The notes under the pieces were generated by a model. It was not told where the DNA came from and searched no databases. It worked only from the letters and a program-made list of their open reading frames with translations. A DNA stretch of 16,555 bases from CAZVAR01 sp964625225 (GTDB taxonomy: Bacteria; Pseudomonadota; Alphaproteobacteria; JAJUGE01). Shown here in pieces: positions 6,356 to 13,912 of the stretch; position 1 is the first letter of the stretch, and each line of letters starts with the position of its first letter. Location: positions 1 through 16,555 of the forward strand of contig CAZVAR010000085.1 of NCBI GenBank assembly GCA_964625225.1, given 5' to 3'. The translations under genes and the position numbers were made by a program.

Positions 6356-7357
6356 ATGAAGCATCGCCACACGACCCGTCTGCGCGCCCTGCCCGGCGCG
6401 GCGCTGGCCGCAGCCCTGATCCTCGGCCTCGGCAGCGCCGACGCCAAGACGCTGAAATTCGGCTGGGTGACTCCGGACGCACCGGCCGACCCCTATGCGA
6501 TCACCGCCCGCGAGTTCAAGAAGAACCTCGAGGCGGCCACGGGAGGCGCGCTCGAGGTCCAGCTCTACCCGAACCGCCAGCTCGGCGACGAGAAGGAGAT
6601 CCTCGAGGGCATCCGCTTCGGCACCATCGACGCCGGGGTCATCACCAACGCGGTCGTGGCGAACGTCGAGAAGACGCTGCAGGTCAACGACCTGCCCTTC
6701 CTCTACTCCGGCACCGAGCAGGCGCACGCGATTCTCGACGGCGAGCTGGGTCAGGAGCTGCTGAAGCTGCTGGAGCCCAAGGGACTGATCGGCCTGCGCT
6801 TCTGCGAGGGCGGCTTCCGCAACATGATCAACAACGTCCGGCCGGTGGCCGAGCCGGAGGACGTGAAGGGCGTCAAATACCGGGTCATGCAGAACCCCGT
6901 CTATATCGGGATGTTCTCCTCGCTTGGCGGCAATGCGGTGCCGATGGCCTGGGGCGAGGTGTTCCCGGCGGTGCAGCAGGGCGCACTGGACGGCCTCGAG
7001 ATCCCGCTCATGGTCATCAACTCGACCAAGATGTACGAGGTCACGAAATATCTCTCCTTGACCAACCACACCTATTCGGCACTGCTGCTGCTGATCTCGA
7101 AGCGAACCTACGACAAGCTGACACCCGAACAGCAGGAGGCGGTCCGCGAAGCCGGCAAGGCGACCTGCGACGAACAGCGCAAGCAGAATGCCGCCAACGA
7201 AGCCAAGACGATCGAGGAACTCAAGGCGAAGGGCATGGAGATCAATACGATCAAGGATGCCGCCGCCTTCCGCGCGATGGTGAAGCCCGTCTACGACGAG
7301 TTCCGCCCGAACATCGGCGACAAGCGGCTCGACGCGTTCCTGGCGGCGGTGGAGTAG
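6356..7357 (+). CDS. dctP: TRAP transporter periplasmic solute-binding protein, DctP family
   Basis: A 333-residue extracytoplasmic binding protein that delivers an organic anion to the DctQM membrane complex. A Sec signal peptide is clear: MKHRHTTRLR, a hydrophobic Ala/Leu stretch, and a likely cleavage after GSADA near residue 31. The mature protein starts KTLKFGWVTPDAPADPY and shows family hallmarks: YPNRQLGDEKEILEGIRFGT, the substrate-carboxylate arginine in KYRVMQNP (R176), and GGNAVPMAWGEVFPAVQQGALDGLE. ATG 6356 has GGAGGA at 6345-6350. It precedes dctQ by 139 bases, a gap with hairpins. The ligand is unknown; the neighbouring lactonase suggests a sugar-acid lactone, an aromatic dicarboxylate or a related compound. 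Confidence 0.94.
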   Translation: MKHRHTTRLRALPGAALAAALILGLGSADAKTLKFGWVTPDAPADPYAITAREFKKNLEAATGGALEVQLYPNRQLGDEKEILEGIRFGTIDAGVITNAVVANVEKTLQVNDLPFLYSGTEQAHAILDGELGQELLKLLEPKGLIGLRFCEGGFRNMINNVRPVAEPEDVKGVKYRVMQNPVYIGMFSSLGGNAVPMAWGEVFPAVQQGALDGLEIPLMVINSTKMYEVTKYLSLTNHTYSALLLLISKRTYDKLTPEQQEAVREAGKATCDEQRKQNAANEAKTIEELKAKGMEINTIKDAAAFRAMVKPVYDEFRPNIGDKRLDAFLAAVE

Positions 7358-7364
7358 AAGCCGT

Positions 7365-7442
7365 CCGGCGGGTGCCGAGCCGCGCCGCCTCGATGCCGTC
7401 CGCCGGCCCGGCCCTGCGCCGGCTGCTTCCGGGCCTGCCCGG
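7365..7442 (+). terminator. Hairpins between dctP and dctQ (possible attenuator or mRNA stabiliser)
   Basis: In the 139-base gap after dctP, CCGGCGG (7365-7371) pairs with CCGCCGG (7400-7406), and a second compact palindrome CCGGGCCTGCCCGG lies at 7429-7442. There is no T-run. Such structures between a binding-protein gene and its membrane-component genes may protect the upstream message or partially stop transcription, which would give more DctP than DctQM. This role is inferred. Confidence 0.4.
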
Positions 7443-7496
7443 ATGCGGCCGGCGTTGCCGCGATGCGCCGCAAGCCGCCCCGGCCGGCATGCACCG

Positions 7497-7997
7497 ATGA
7501 GAGCAGCCCTCCTCCGTCTCTGCGACCTGGCAGCCGCCGTCGCGCGGTGGGCGGCGACCGGCATGGCGTTCGTCATGGTGGTCGCGCTGCTGCTGCAGAT
7601 CTTCTTCCGCTACGTGGTCGGCCATGCGCTCACCGGCAGCGAAGAGATCGCGCTGCTGATGTTCGCATGGATCACCCTGCTGCTGGCGAGCGTCGGCGTG
7701 CGGGAGGGCTTCCACGTTCGGCTCACCTTCGTCGTCGACATGCTGCCGGCGGCGGCGCGGCGGGTCTGGGAGCGGGTGATCCTGCTCGGCATTCTCGTCT
7801 TCGGCGTCTACGTGTCGATCGGCGGCTGGGCCTATCTCGACGAGACGCGCGGACAGGTCTCGGCGGCGATGGGCTATCCGATCGAACTGCTGCATGCCGG
7901 CGGGCTCGTCTGCGGCGCGCTGCTGGTGCTCCAGGCCGTCGGGCGCCTGGTCGGGGACGACCCACCGCCGGAAACAGACAGGGTGGAGACGCGGTGA
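7497..7997 (+). CDS. dctQ: TRAP transporter small permease, DctQ family
   Basis: A 166-residue inner-membrane protein with four predicted transmembrane segments at roughly residues 12-34, 48-66, 90-110 and 128-148. The stretch LQIFFRYVVGHALTGSEEIA followed by LLMFAWITLLLASVGVREG is the DctQ signature. It partners DctM and DctP in Na+-driven uptake. I prefer ATG 7497, but no clear ribosome binding site precedes it; an in-frame ATG at 7443 would add 18 Arg/Pro-rich residues and also lacks one. Its TGA overlaps the GTG of dctM by four bases (GTGA). Confidence 0.92.
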   Translation: MRAALLRLCDLAAAVARWAATGMAFVMVVALLLQIFFRYVVGHALTGSEEIALLMFAWITLLLASVGVREGFHVRLTFVVDMLPAAARRVWERVILLGILVFGVYVSIGGWAYLDETRGQVSAAMGYPIELLHAGGLVCGALLVLQAVGRLVGDDPPPETDRVETR

Positions 7998-9274
7998 CCG
8001 AGACCGGCTGGATCCTCAGCGCCGGCTTCGCCGCGCTGGTCGTCTTCGGTATGCCGATCGCCTTCGCGCTCGGCCTCGCCGCGCTCGCGGCGCTGGTCGT
8101 GGCCGAGATCGACGTCATCGTCCTGGCGCAGCGCCTCGTCTCCGGCGCGCAGTCCTTCAGTCTGCTGGCGGTGCCCTGCTTCATCCTGGCCGGCGAGCTG
8201 ATGCAGGTCGGCGGGCTCTCGAAGCGGCTGGTCCGGGTGGCGCACGCCTTCGTGCAGCACTTGACCGGCGGCCTCGGCATGGTGACGGTGCTGTCCGCCA
8301 CCTTCTTCGCAGCGATCTCCGGCTCGGCGCCGGCCACCACGGCGGCGATCGGCAAGATCATGATCCCGGAAATGGCGGCGCACGGCTGGCGCCGCGACTT
8401 CTCTACCGCGCTCGCTACCGCCTCCGGGCCGATCGGCCAGATGATCCCGCCCTCGATTCCCATGGTGATCTGGGGCGTGATCGCCGAAGAGTCGATTTCC
8501 GACCTGTTCCTGGCGGGGATCGTGCCGGGCCTGATGATCGCGGCCGGCCTGATGGCGGTGTGCTGGGTATCGGCGCGCGGCATGGGCATCGCGCGGCAGA
8601 CGAAACGCGCCACGGCGACGGAGCTGTGGGAGGCGATCAACGACGGCAAGTGGGCACTGCTGGCGCCGGTGATCATCCTCGGCGGCATCTATGGCGGTGT
8701 CTTCACGCCGACCGAGGCCGCCGCCGTCGGCGTCGCCTACGGGCTCGTGGTCGGGCTGTTCCTGTACCGGGAGCTGCCCTGGCGGGCGCTGCCGGCGATC
8801 TTCCTCGAGGCGATGCGGACCTCGACCATGGTGGTCTTCATCATCGCCTGCGCCTCCGCCTTCGGCTGGCTGGTGGCGCTGGAGCAGCTTCCGGACACGA
8901 TCGCCGGCGCCCTGCTCGGCGTCTCCGATAATCCGATCGTGATCCTGCTGATGATCAACCTGCTGCTGCTGCTCATTGGCGCGGTGATGGACAATATCGC
9001 AGCCATGATCATCCTGGGCGGCGTGCTGACCAGCGTCGCCGATTCGATCGGGATGGACCCGATCCATTTCGGCGCGGTGGTCGTGATCAACTTCGCGATC
9101 GGGATGGCGACCCCGCCGTTCGGCTATTCGCTGTTCGTCGGCTCGGCGATCTCCGGCCTGAGCGTCGAGGCGATCAGCCGCGCCCTCTGGCCGATGCTGG
9201 CGGTGCAGATCGCGGTGCTGCTGCTGATCACCTATGTGCCGGCGCTGACGCTGACCATTCCGAGCCTGTTCTAG
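7994..9274 (+). CDS. dctM: TRAP transporter large permease, DctM family
   Basis: A 426-residue, very hydrophobic inner-membrane protein, the usual length for DctM, which forms the ion-coupled transport channel of the TRAP system. Typical motifs: FGMPIAFALGL near the N-terminus, LAVPCFILAGELMQVGGLSKRL, ATFFAAISGSAPATTAAIG, ASGPIGQMIPPSIPMVIWG, VFTPTEAAAVGVAYG, and MATPPFGYSLFVGSAISGLS near the C-terminus. GTG 7994 is chosen because it overlaps the dctQ stop and has GGTGGAG about 5 bases upstream. The last 47 bases overlap, on the opposite strand, the 3' end of the metal-ABC permease gene. The nearest upstream regulatory region seen is before the lactonase. Confidence 0.95.
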   Translation: MTETGWILSAGFAALVVFGMPIAFALGLAALAALVVAEIDVIVLAQRLVSGAQSFSLLAVPCFILAGELMQVGGLSKRLVRVAHAFVQHLTGGLGMVTVLSATFFAAISGSAPATTAAIGKIMIPEMAAHGWRRDFSTALATASGPIGQMIPPSIPMVIWGVIAEESISDLFLAGIVPGLMIAAGLMAVCWVSARGMGIARQTKRATATELWEAINDGKWALLAPVIILGGIYGGVFTPTEAAAVGVAYGLVVGLFLYRELPWRALPAIFLEAMRTSTMVVFIIACASAFGWLVALEQLPDTIAGALLGVSDNPIVILLMINLLLLLIGAVMDNIAAMIILGGVLTSVADSIGMDPIHFGAVVVINFAIGMATPPFGYSLFVGSAISGLSVEAISRALWPMLAVQIAVLLLITYVPALTLTIPSLF

Positions 9275-10202
9275 AACGCCGCCAGCGCCGGCCGAGCACC
9301 CCGTAGCGCGGCCCGAACAGCGCGGCGAGCGCGACGATCAGCCCGGCGACGGTGGCGATCATGCCGGCGGCGTTCAGCGCCCAGGCGGCACCCAGCCAGC
9401 CCGGCAGGAAGCCCGCGACAACATAGCCGACGACCGCGCTTACCGCGCCGAACAGGAGGCTGAGCGCGAGCTGAACGCCGTAGCGGTCGGTCAGCAGCCG
9501 GGCGGCCGCCGCCGGGCAGATCAGCATCGCGATCACCAGGATCGAGCCGACCGCCTCGAACGAGGCGATCGCGGCGAGCGCCGTGGACAGGACCAGCCCG
9601 TAGTGGAACGGTCCGGCCGGAATGCCAAGCGCGTCGGCAAGGCCCGGGTCGAAAGTGGTGATCTTGAGCTCTTTCCAGAACAGGCCGACCAGCAGGCCGG
9701 TCAGGGCGGTGACGGCGGCCAGGGTGACCACCTCACCCGGGAGCTGCACCAGCGCCGACGGATCGAGCAGCGAGCCCCAGCCGGTCGCCGCGAACCACAA
9801 GATGTCCTCGAGCTGGCCGTAAAGCACGCAGTCCGCGTCGAGGTCAACCGAATGCGCCGCGGCCTGCTCCAGCAGGACAACCCCGAGCGCGAACATGACC
9901 GTGAACACGACGCCCATGCTGGCGCCCGCCTCGATCCGGCCCAGCCGCCGGACCAGCTCGATCAGCACGGCCGCGAGCGCCGCCGCGCTCAGCGCGCCCG
10001 CGACCATCGGCAGCGTGGCCCGGCTCCCGGCGAGGACAAAGCCGATCACGATGCCGGGGAGCACCGCATGCGAGATCGCGTCGCCGAGCAGGCTCTGCCG
10101 GCGCAGCACGAGGAAGTTGCCGAGCAGTGCGCACACCGTCGCGGCCAGGGTCGCGGCGAGCAGTGCCGGCAGGTCCACCTGGACGAACGCGGCCCCGTTC
10201 AC
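9228..10202 (-). CDS. Mn/Zn ABC transporter permease (TroD/MntD-type)
   Basis: A 324-residue inner-membrane permease of the ABC-3 family (cluster 9 metal importers), with about eight to nine hydrophobic helices. The sequence LGNFLVLRRQSLLGDAISHA followed by VLPGIVIGFVLAG is the family hallmark for the region after the first helices; FWKELKITTFDPGLADALG and GSILVIAMLICPAAAARLLT are also conserved. GTG 10202 overlaps the TGA of the preceding permease as GTGA, and GGAG lies 8 bases upstream. The C-terminus after LFGPRYGVLGRR is a short basic/Ser-rich tail. This is the last gene of the four-gene importer operon, and its 3' end overlaps dctM on the other strand by 47 bases. Confidence 0.92.
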   Translation of the reverse strand: MNGAAFVQVDLPALLAATLAATVCALLGNFLVLRRQSLLGDAISHAVLPGIVIGFVLAGSRATLPMVAGALSAAALAAVLIELVRRLGRIEAGASMGVVFTVMFALGVVLLEQAAAHSVDLDADCVLYGQLEDILWFAATGWGSLLDPSALVQLPGEVVTLAAVTALTGLLVGLFWKELKITTFDPGLADALGIPAGPFHYGLVLSTALAAIASFEAVGSILVIAMLICPAAAARLLTDRYGVQLALSLLFGAVSAVVGYVVAGFLPGWLGAAWALNAAGMIATVAGLIVALAALFGPRYGVLGRRWRRSRTGSEWSASAPAHR

Positions 10203-11419
10203 GACACGCTCCGGGCTTCGAGCCGGGCAACGAGATCCGGCGGCAGCGCCGCGTCGATCGGATCGACACCCCAGCGCACGCCGGGCGGAATCGCCTCGGC
10301 ACCCTCCGCGAGCGCGGCCTCCCATAGACGAAGATTGCGGAGTGCGGCGGCCGCCGCATGCCGTCCCCGGACGGTGAGTGCGCCGCCAACGTCGATCAGG
10401 CCGCGCGCCCGCAACCTCAAAGCGACGCCCGACCCGACCGTAGCCGACGTGCCGCCCGGTCCGGCGAGCCGGGCCAACGCCCGCACCTCGGCCAACCGGA
10501 GCTGGAAGGCAGCCCGGCCCATCGCCGCCGCCAGCAGGCCCCGCGCAGGCGCCACGGTCATGCTGACGACGAACAGCGTACCGGCCACCAGCACGATCAC
10601 CGCGCCGGTCGGCATGTCGGGAAGCACGGCCGAAACGGTGGCGCCGGCAAAGCCGCTGACGCCGCCGATGGCACCGCTGACGACCAGCATGCGCGGCAGA
10701 TGGTCGGTCCAGAACCGCGCCGCGACCGGCGGCAGGATCAGCAGGGCGACGATCAGGATCAGCCCGACCGTCTGTAGCCCGATCACCGTAACGAAGACGG
10801 TGAGCCCCGCCATGAGAAGGTCGATCCGGGCGACCGGCCAGCCTTGACTCCGGGCGAAGGCGGCATCGAAGCAGACGAGGCGGAACTCCTTGAACAGGAG
10901 CAGCGTCGCGCCGATCGCCGCCGCCGCCATCAGGGCGAGAGCGATCGCTTCGCCGCGCCGCATCGCCGCGGTCTGACCGAGAATGAAGGTCTTCAGCCCG
11001 GCCTGGCCACCGACGCTCAGATTCTGGATGTAGGACAGGAGCACGATGCCGACGCCGTAGAACACACTCAGCACGATGCCGATCGCCGCATCCTCGGAGA
11101 TGCGGGTGAACCGCGTCAGGACCTGGACGGCGACGACGCCGAGCGCGCCGGTGCCGGCGGCACCGGCCAGCAGGAGGGGCAGGCTCCGCCCCTCGCCCCC
11201 GGTCGCGATCCCGAGGAGAAAGCCCAGGGCGATACCCGGCAGGGTCGCGTGGCTGAGGGCATCGGACAGCAGGGCGCGGCGACGCAGGAACGCGAAGCTG
11301 CCCACCACACCGGCGGCGACGCCGAGCGCGGTCGTGCCGACCAGCACCACGCTCGTATTGTAGCCGGCCTGGAAGGTGATGGTCGCGATCGCCCGATCGA
11401 GCAGGGTGGCGTCGATCAT
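10199..11419 (-). CDS. Mn/Zn ABC transporter permease with C-terminal DtxR-like extension (TroC/MntC-type)
   Basis: A 406-residue fusion-type permease. Residues 1 to about 294 form the ABC-3 metal permease: LRRRALLSDALSHATLPGIA (46-65), FKEFRLVCFDAAFARSQG, and LILIVALLILPPVAARFWTD. Residues 295-406 are an extra soluble domain that looks like the winged-helix/dimerisation part of DtxR/MntR regulators: LRLRARGLIDVGGALTVRG, then RNLRLWEAALAEGAE, and DAALPPDLVARLEA at the end. Where DtxR proteins have a metal-binding His (RNHRLWE-like), this one has Leu (L363), and the usual Glu-His pair is ID, so the ligands look lost. ATG 11419 overlaps the stop of the ATPase gene (ATGA) and its own TGA overlaps the next GTG. 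Such fusions are known in TroC/MntC proteins; their role is not settled. Confidence 0.9.
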   Translation of the reverse strand: MIDATLLDRAIATITFQAGYNTSVVLVGTTALGVAAGVVGSFAFLRRRALLSDALSHATLPGIALGFLLGIATGGEGRSLPLLLAGAAGTGALGVVAVQVLTRFTRISEDAAIGIVLSVFYGVGIVLLSYIQNLSVGGQAGLKTFILGQTAAMRRGEAIALALMAAAAIGATLLLFKEFRLVCFDAAFARSQGWPVARIDLLMAGLTVFVTVIGLQTVGLILIVALLILPPVAARFWTDHLPRMLVVSGAIGGVSGFAGATVSAVLPDMPTGAVIVLVAGTLFVVSMTVAPARGLLAAAMGRAAFQLRLAEVRALARLAGPGGTSATVGSGVALRLRARGLIDVGGALTVRGRHAAAAALRNLRLWEAALAEGAEAIPPGVRWGVDPIDAALPPDLVARLEARSVS

Positions 11420-12258
11420 CGCTCCCCGGTCCGGCGCCGCACCGGCGCGGCGAGGTCGAGCCCCTGCACCCGGCCGCGATAGGTGCGCTCGATCGTCTCC
11501 GGCGTCAGCGTCGTCGCGACGGGCCCGTCGGCGATCTTCGTCACGTTCAGCATCAGGACATGATCGAAGAAGTCGGCGACGGTCTGGAGGTCGTGATGCA
11601 CGCAGACGACCGCCCGCCCCTCCTCGTCGAGCGTCCGCAACACTTCCAGGATCGCCTGCTCCGTCGCGGCGTCGACCCCGGCGAAGGGCTCGTCCATGAA
11701 GTAGAGCCGCGCCTCCTGGGCGAGCGCCCGCGCCAGGAAAACGCGCTGCTGCTGCCCGCCGGAAAGCTGGCCGATCTGGCGGCGCGCATAATCGACGAGG
11801 CCTACCTTCTCCAGGCAGTCCAGGGCCGCGGCACGGTCGCGGCGGCCGACCGGGCGCAGCCAGCCGATCCGGCCGTAGCGGCCCATTGCGACCACGTCGA
11901 GCACCGTCACCGGGAAGTCCCAGTCGACGCTGCTGCGCTGCGGGACGTACCCGATCAGACGCCGCTGCCGCGCGACCGGCCCGCCGAACACCGACACCTC
12001 CCCGGACAGAAGTGGCAGCAAACCGAGGCAGGCCTTGATGAAGGTCGACTTACCGGCACCGTTGGGCCCGACGATCGCGGTGAGGCCGCGCGGCGGTGCC
12101 GCGAAGTCGACCCCCCAGAGCACCGGCGCCCGGCCGTAAGCCACGCTCAGATCCCGCACCACCAGCGGGCGCGCCGCCTCGGCTGCGGGTGCCGTGATGC
12201 CGGCGGCCGGCGTCAGCCGGCCGGGCACGTCAATCGCCGATCTTGGAAAGCCGTCCAT
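11416..12258 (-). CDS. Mn/Zn ABC transporter ATP-binding protein (TroB/MntB-type)
   Basis: A 280-residue ABC ATPase that powers the two permeases from the cytoplasmic side. It has Walker A GPNGAGKST (64-72), the Q-loop in VPQRSSVDWDFPVTVLDVVA (Q107), the signature LSGGQ (165-169), Walker B LYFMDEP (185-191) and H-loop HHD (221-223). The Q-loop segment with SVDWDFP is characteristic of Mn/Zn/Fe cluster-9 importers. About 30 Ala/Pro-rich residues precede the usual N-terminus (PLVVRDLSVAYG). ATG 12258 lies inside the end of the binding-protein gene, a 29-base overlap, with only a weak GAGCGGGGG upstream; a GTG at 12228 just after that gene's stop is an alternative start. Confidence 0.93.
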   Translation of the reverse strand: MDGFPRSAIDVPGRLTPAAGITAPAAEAARPLVVRDLSVAYGRAPVLWGVDFAAPPRGLTAIVGPNGAGKSTFIKACLGLLPLLSGEVSVFGGPVARQRRLIGYVPQRSSVDWDFPVTVLDVVAMGRYGRIGWLRPVGRRDRAAALDCLEKVGLVDYARRQIGQLSGGQQQRVFLARALAQEARLYFMDEPFAGVDAATEQAILEVLRTLDEEGRAVVCVHHDLQTVADFFDHVLMLNVTKIADGPVATTLTPETIERTYRGRVQGLDLAAPVRRRTGER

Positions 12259-13264
12259 GCAGCCCCCGCTCCGGCGCCGTGCCGCCCAAGGCACGCGCGA
12301 TGGTGGTGACGTTGTGGTCGATCATCCCGACGTAAGTACCCTCGTAAGTGCCCGGTTCCCCCATGGCGTCGGAGAACAGCGCTCCTCCGATCCGCACCAC
12401 GTGCCCTCTGGCCGCCGCCCCTTCGATCAGCGCGCGGACATTGCGTTCGGACACCGTCGTCTCGACGAAAACCGCCGGAATGCGGCGCCGCACCAGCAGG
12501 TCGACGATCTCTTCCACGCGCCGCAGCCCCGCCTCCGACTCGGTGCTGATGCCCTGGATGCCGACCACCTCGAAGCCGTAAGCGCGGCCGAAATAGCCGA
12601 AGGCGTCGTGGGCCGTCACCAGGACGCGGGCCTCGGCCGGTACCGTGGCGAGAACACGACGCACATAGGCCTCAAGCGTCCGCAGCTCGTCGAGATAGCG
12701 TTCGGCATTGGCCGTCACCGCGTCGCGCAGATCCGGCCGGAACTCGATGAGTCTGGCACGCACTGCCTCCGTCGCCTTGGCCCAGGCAGCGACGTCCATC
12801 CAGACATGCGGGTCGTACTGGCCCGCGAACGCCTGCGGCTCCAGCAGCCAGTCCTCGTCGAGCTGCTCCGTCACCGCAACAACCGGCTTGCCGGAGGTCG
12901 CGACCCGAACCAGCGCGTCGGTCATTTTCCCTTCCAGCAACAGGCCGTTGTAGAAGACGATATCGGCACCGAGCAGCTTGGCGAGGTCGGCGCGCGTCAG
13001 CTTGTAGAGGTGCGGATCGACCCCGGGGCCGAGCAGCGTCGTCACCTCGCCCGCATCACCCGCAAGGCCGGCAACGATGTCGCCGATCATGGCCGTGGTG
13101 GCCGTCGCCTTGAAGCGCTGCGCCGCGGCCGGCCGCGGCACCGCCACGACCGCCAGGGTCGCCAGCGTGACCAGAAGCACAAGGCATCCGATCCTGCCGA
13201 GCATGAGCGGGCCCATTCGTCGTTTCGGCATCCGCGCAGGGCCGGCCGCAGCCGCCCCCAGCAT
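12230..13264 (-). CDS. Mn/Zn ABC transporter periplasmic binding protein (TroA-type)
   Basis: A 344-residue cluster A-I metal-binding lipoprotein-like or periplasmic protein. The N-terminus has a basic region (PKRR), a hydrophobic core (CLVLLVTLATLAVVAV) and a probable cleavage at PAAAQ near residue 49. Four metal ligands line up with TroA: H85 in GVDPHLYKLT, H153 in DPHVWMDV, H219 in VTAHDAFGYFGRAYG, and D299 in ALFSDAMG. The third ligand being His rather than Glu is the TroA/zinc-tolerant pattern, while PsaA/MntA-type proteins use Glu, so manganese and zinc are both possible. ATG 13264 has GAGGA about 10 bases upstream; internal ATGs at 13231, 13216 and 13204 lack one. It is the first gene of the operon and is divergent from mntR. 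Confidence 0.94.
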   Translation of the reverse strand: MLGAAAAGPARMPKRRMGPLMLGRIGCLVLLVTLATLAVVAVPRPAAAQRFKATATTAMIGDIVAGLAGDAGEVTTLLGPGVDPHLYKLTRADLAKLLGADIVFYNGLLLEGKMTDALVRVATSGKPVVAVTEQLDEDWLLEPQAFAGQYDPHVWMDVAAWAKATEAVRARLIEFRPDLRDAVTANAERYLDELRTLEAYVRRVLATVPAEARVLVTAHDAFGYFGRAYGFEVVGIQGISTESEAGLRRVEEIVDLLVRRRIPAVFVETTVSERNVRALIEGAAARGHVVRIGGALFSDAMGEPGTYEGTYVGMIDHNVTTIARALGGTAPERGLHGRLSKIGD

Positions 13265-13297
13265 GAACCCTCGTTCCTCAAATGGTGTCCGAGCCCC

Positions 13298-13327
13298 ATA
13301 ATGTAGTCAAGGCTAAATTCTGAGCAA
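13298..13327 (-). promoter_or_regulatory. Candidate promoter and operator of the metal importer operon
   Basis: On the minus strand a -35-like TTGCTC (13322-13327) and a -10-like CATTAT (13298-13303) are 18 bases apart. The spacer contains the imperfect dyad TAGCCTTGACTA (13304-13315), symmetric at the outer TAG/CTA and an inner C/G. DtxR-family repressors bind dyads of this size, and mntR is transcribed away from the same region, so a metal-dependent MntR operator is plausible. The elements match their consensus only partly. Confidence 0.35.
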
Positions 13328-13394
13328 ATGCCTTGTCACGGCCCCGCCCATGGGCCATGTTCTGCGCGCACGGGACGACAGGGGATGGCAAGAG

Positions 13395-13835
13395 ATGAGC
13401 GAGGGCGCTCGGCTCGGCGATGCGCTGCGGCAGGCGGCCAGCTTCGACCAGACACGCCGGGCCCGGCAGTCCGAGATCGCCGAGGATTATGTCGAGCTGA
13501 TCGCCGACCTGATCGCGGCGCAGGGCGAGGCCAGGCTGGTCGAGATCGCCGAACGCATGGGCGTCACCCACGCGACGGTGAACAAGACGATCGCGCGCCT
13601 TCAACGCGAAGGGCTGGTCACGACCAAGCCCTATCGCTCGATCTTCCTCACCGAGGCCGGAAGCGAACTGGCGGAGCGGTCGCGGCGGCGGCACCGGATC
13701 GTTCTCGACTTCCTGAAGGCGATCGGCGTCAGTCCCGACACGGCGGAGTTCGACGCCGAGGGTATCGAGCATCATGTCAGCGAGGAGACCCTCGCAGCCT
13801 TCGAGCGGCTGACGGCAACGCTGCGCAAGGGCTGA
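13395..13835 (+). CDS. mntR: Manganese-dependent transcriptional regulator MntR (DtxR family)
   Basis: A 146-residue cytoplasmic repressor resembling E. coli MntR. The N-terminal helix TRRARQSEIAEDYVELIADL leads to a winged helix-turn-helix, about residues 48-75 (IAERMGVTHATVNKTIARLQ), then YRSIFLTEAGSELAERSRRR, H100, and the dimerisation/metal segment DAEGIEHHVSEETL (120-133) carrying E and H ligands. In the family, Mn(II) binding switches on DNA binding to repress uptake genes. I take ATG 13395, giving a near-normal family length, with GGGGATGGCAAG ahead; an in-frame ATG at 13350 would add 15 residues and has no ribosome binding site. It is divergent from the TroA-type gene, its probable target, and 73 bases upstream of an ABC ATPase gene. 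Confidence 0.93.
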   Translation: MSEGARLGDALRQAASFDQTRRARQSEIAEDYVELIADLIAAQGEARLVEIAERMGVTHATVNKTIARLQREGLVTTKPYRSIFLTEAGSELAERSRRRHRIVLDFLKAIGVSPDTAEFDAEGIEHHVSEETLAAFERLTATLRKG

Positions 13836-13843
13836 CCGGGACG

Positions 13844-13912
13844 ATGGCGCTTGCGACCGCTGCCGCCGAGCGCTCGCCGAGCACCGGCGGAACGGCGCAG
13901 GTGCCGCCGTGA
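13844..13912 (+). CDS. Possible 22-codon ORF coupled to the downstream ATPase
   Basis: An ATG at 13844 opens a 22-residue frame, MALATAAAERSPSTGGTAQV followed by PP, whose TGA overlaps the GTG start of the ATPase as GTGA. It begins 8 bases after the mntR stop. The Shine-Dalgarno match (GGGACG) is weak and the composition is unremarkable. It could keep ribosomes moving from mntR into the ATPase gene, or be chance. Confidence 0.15.
   Translation: MALATAAAERSPSTGGTAQVPP

Noticed and set aside
7874..9067. A 397-codon minus-strand frame over dctM
   Set aside because: His/Asp/Arg-rich reverse image of the hydrophobic DctM protein; no start signal or domain.
9603..10847. A 414-codon plus-strand frame across the metal permeases
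   Set aside because: Antisense to two conserved permeases with correct overlaps; composition is Arg/Gln/Ala-rich and matches no family.
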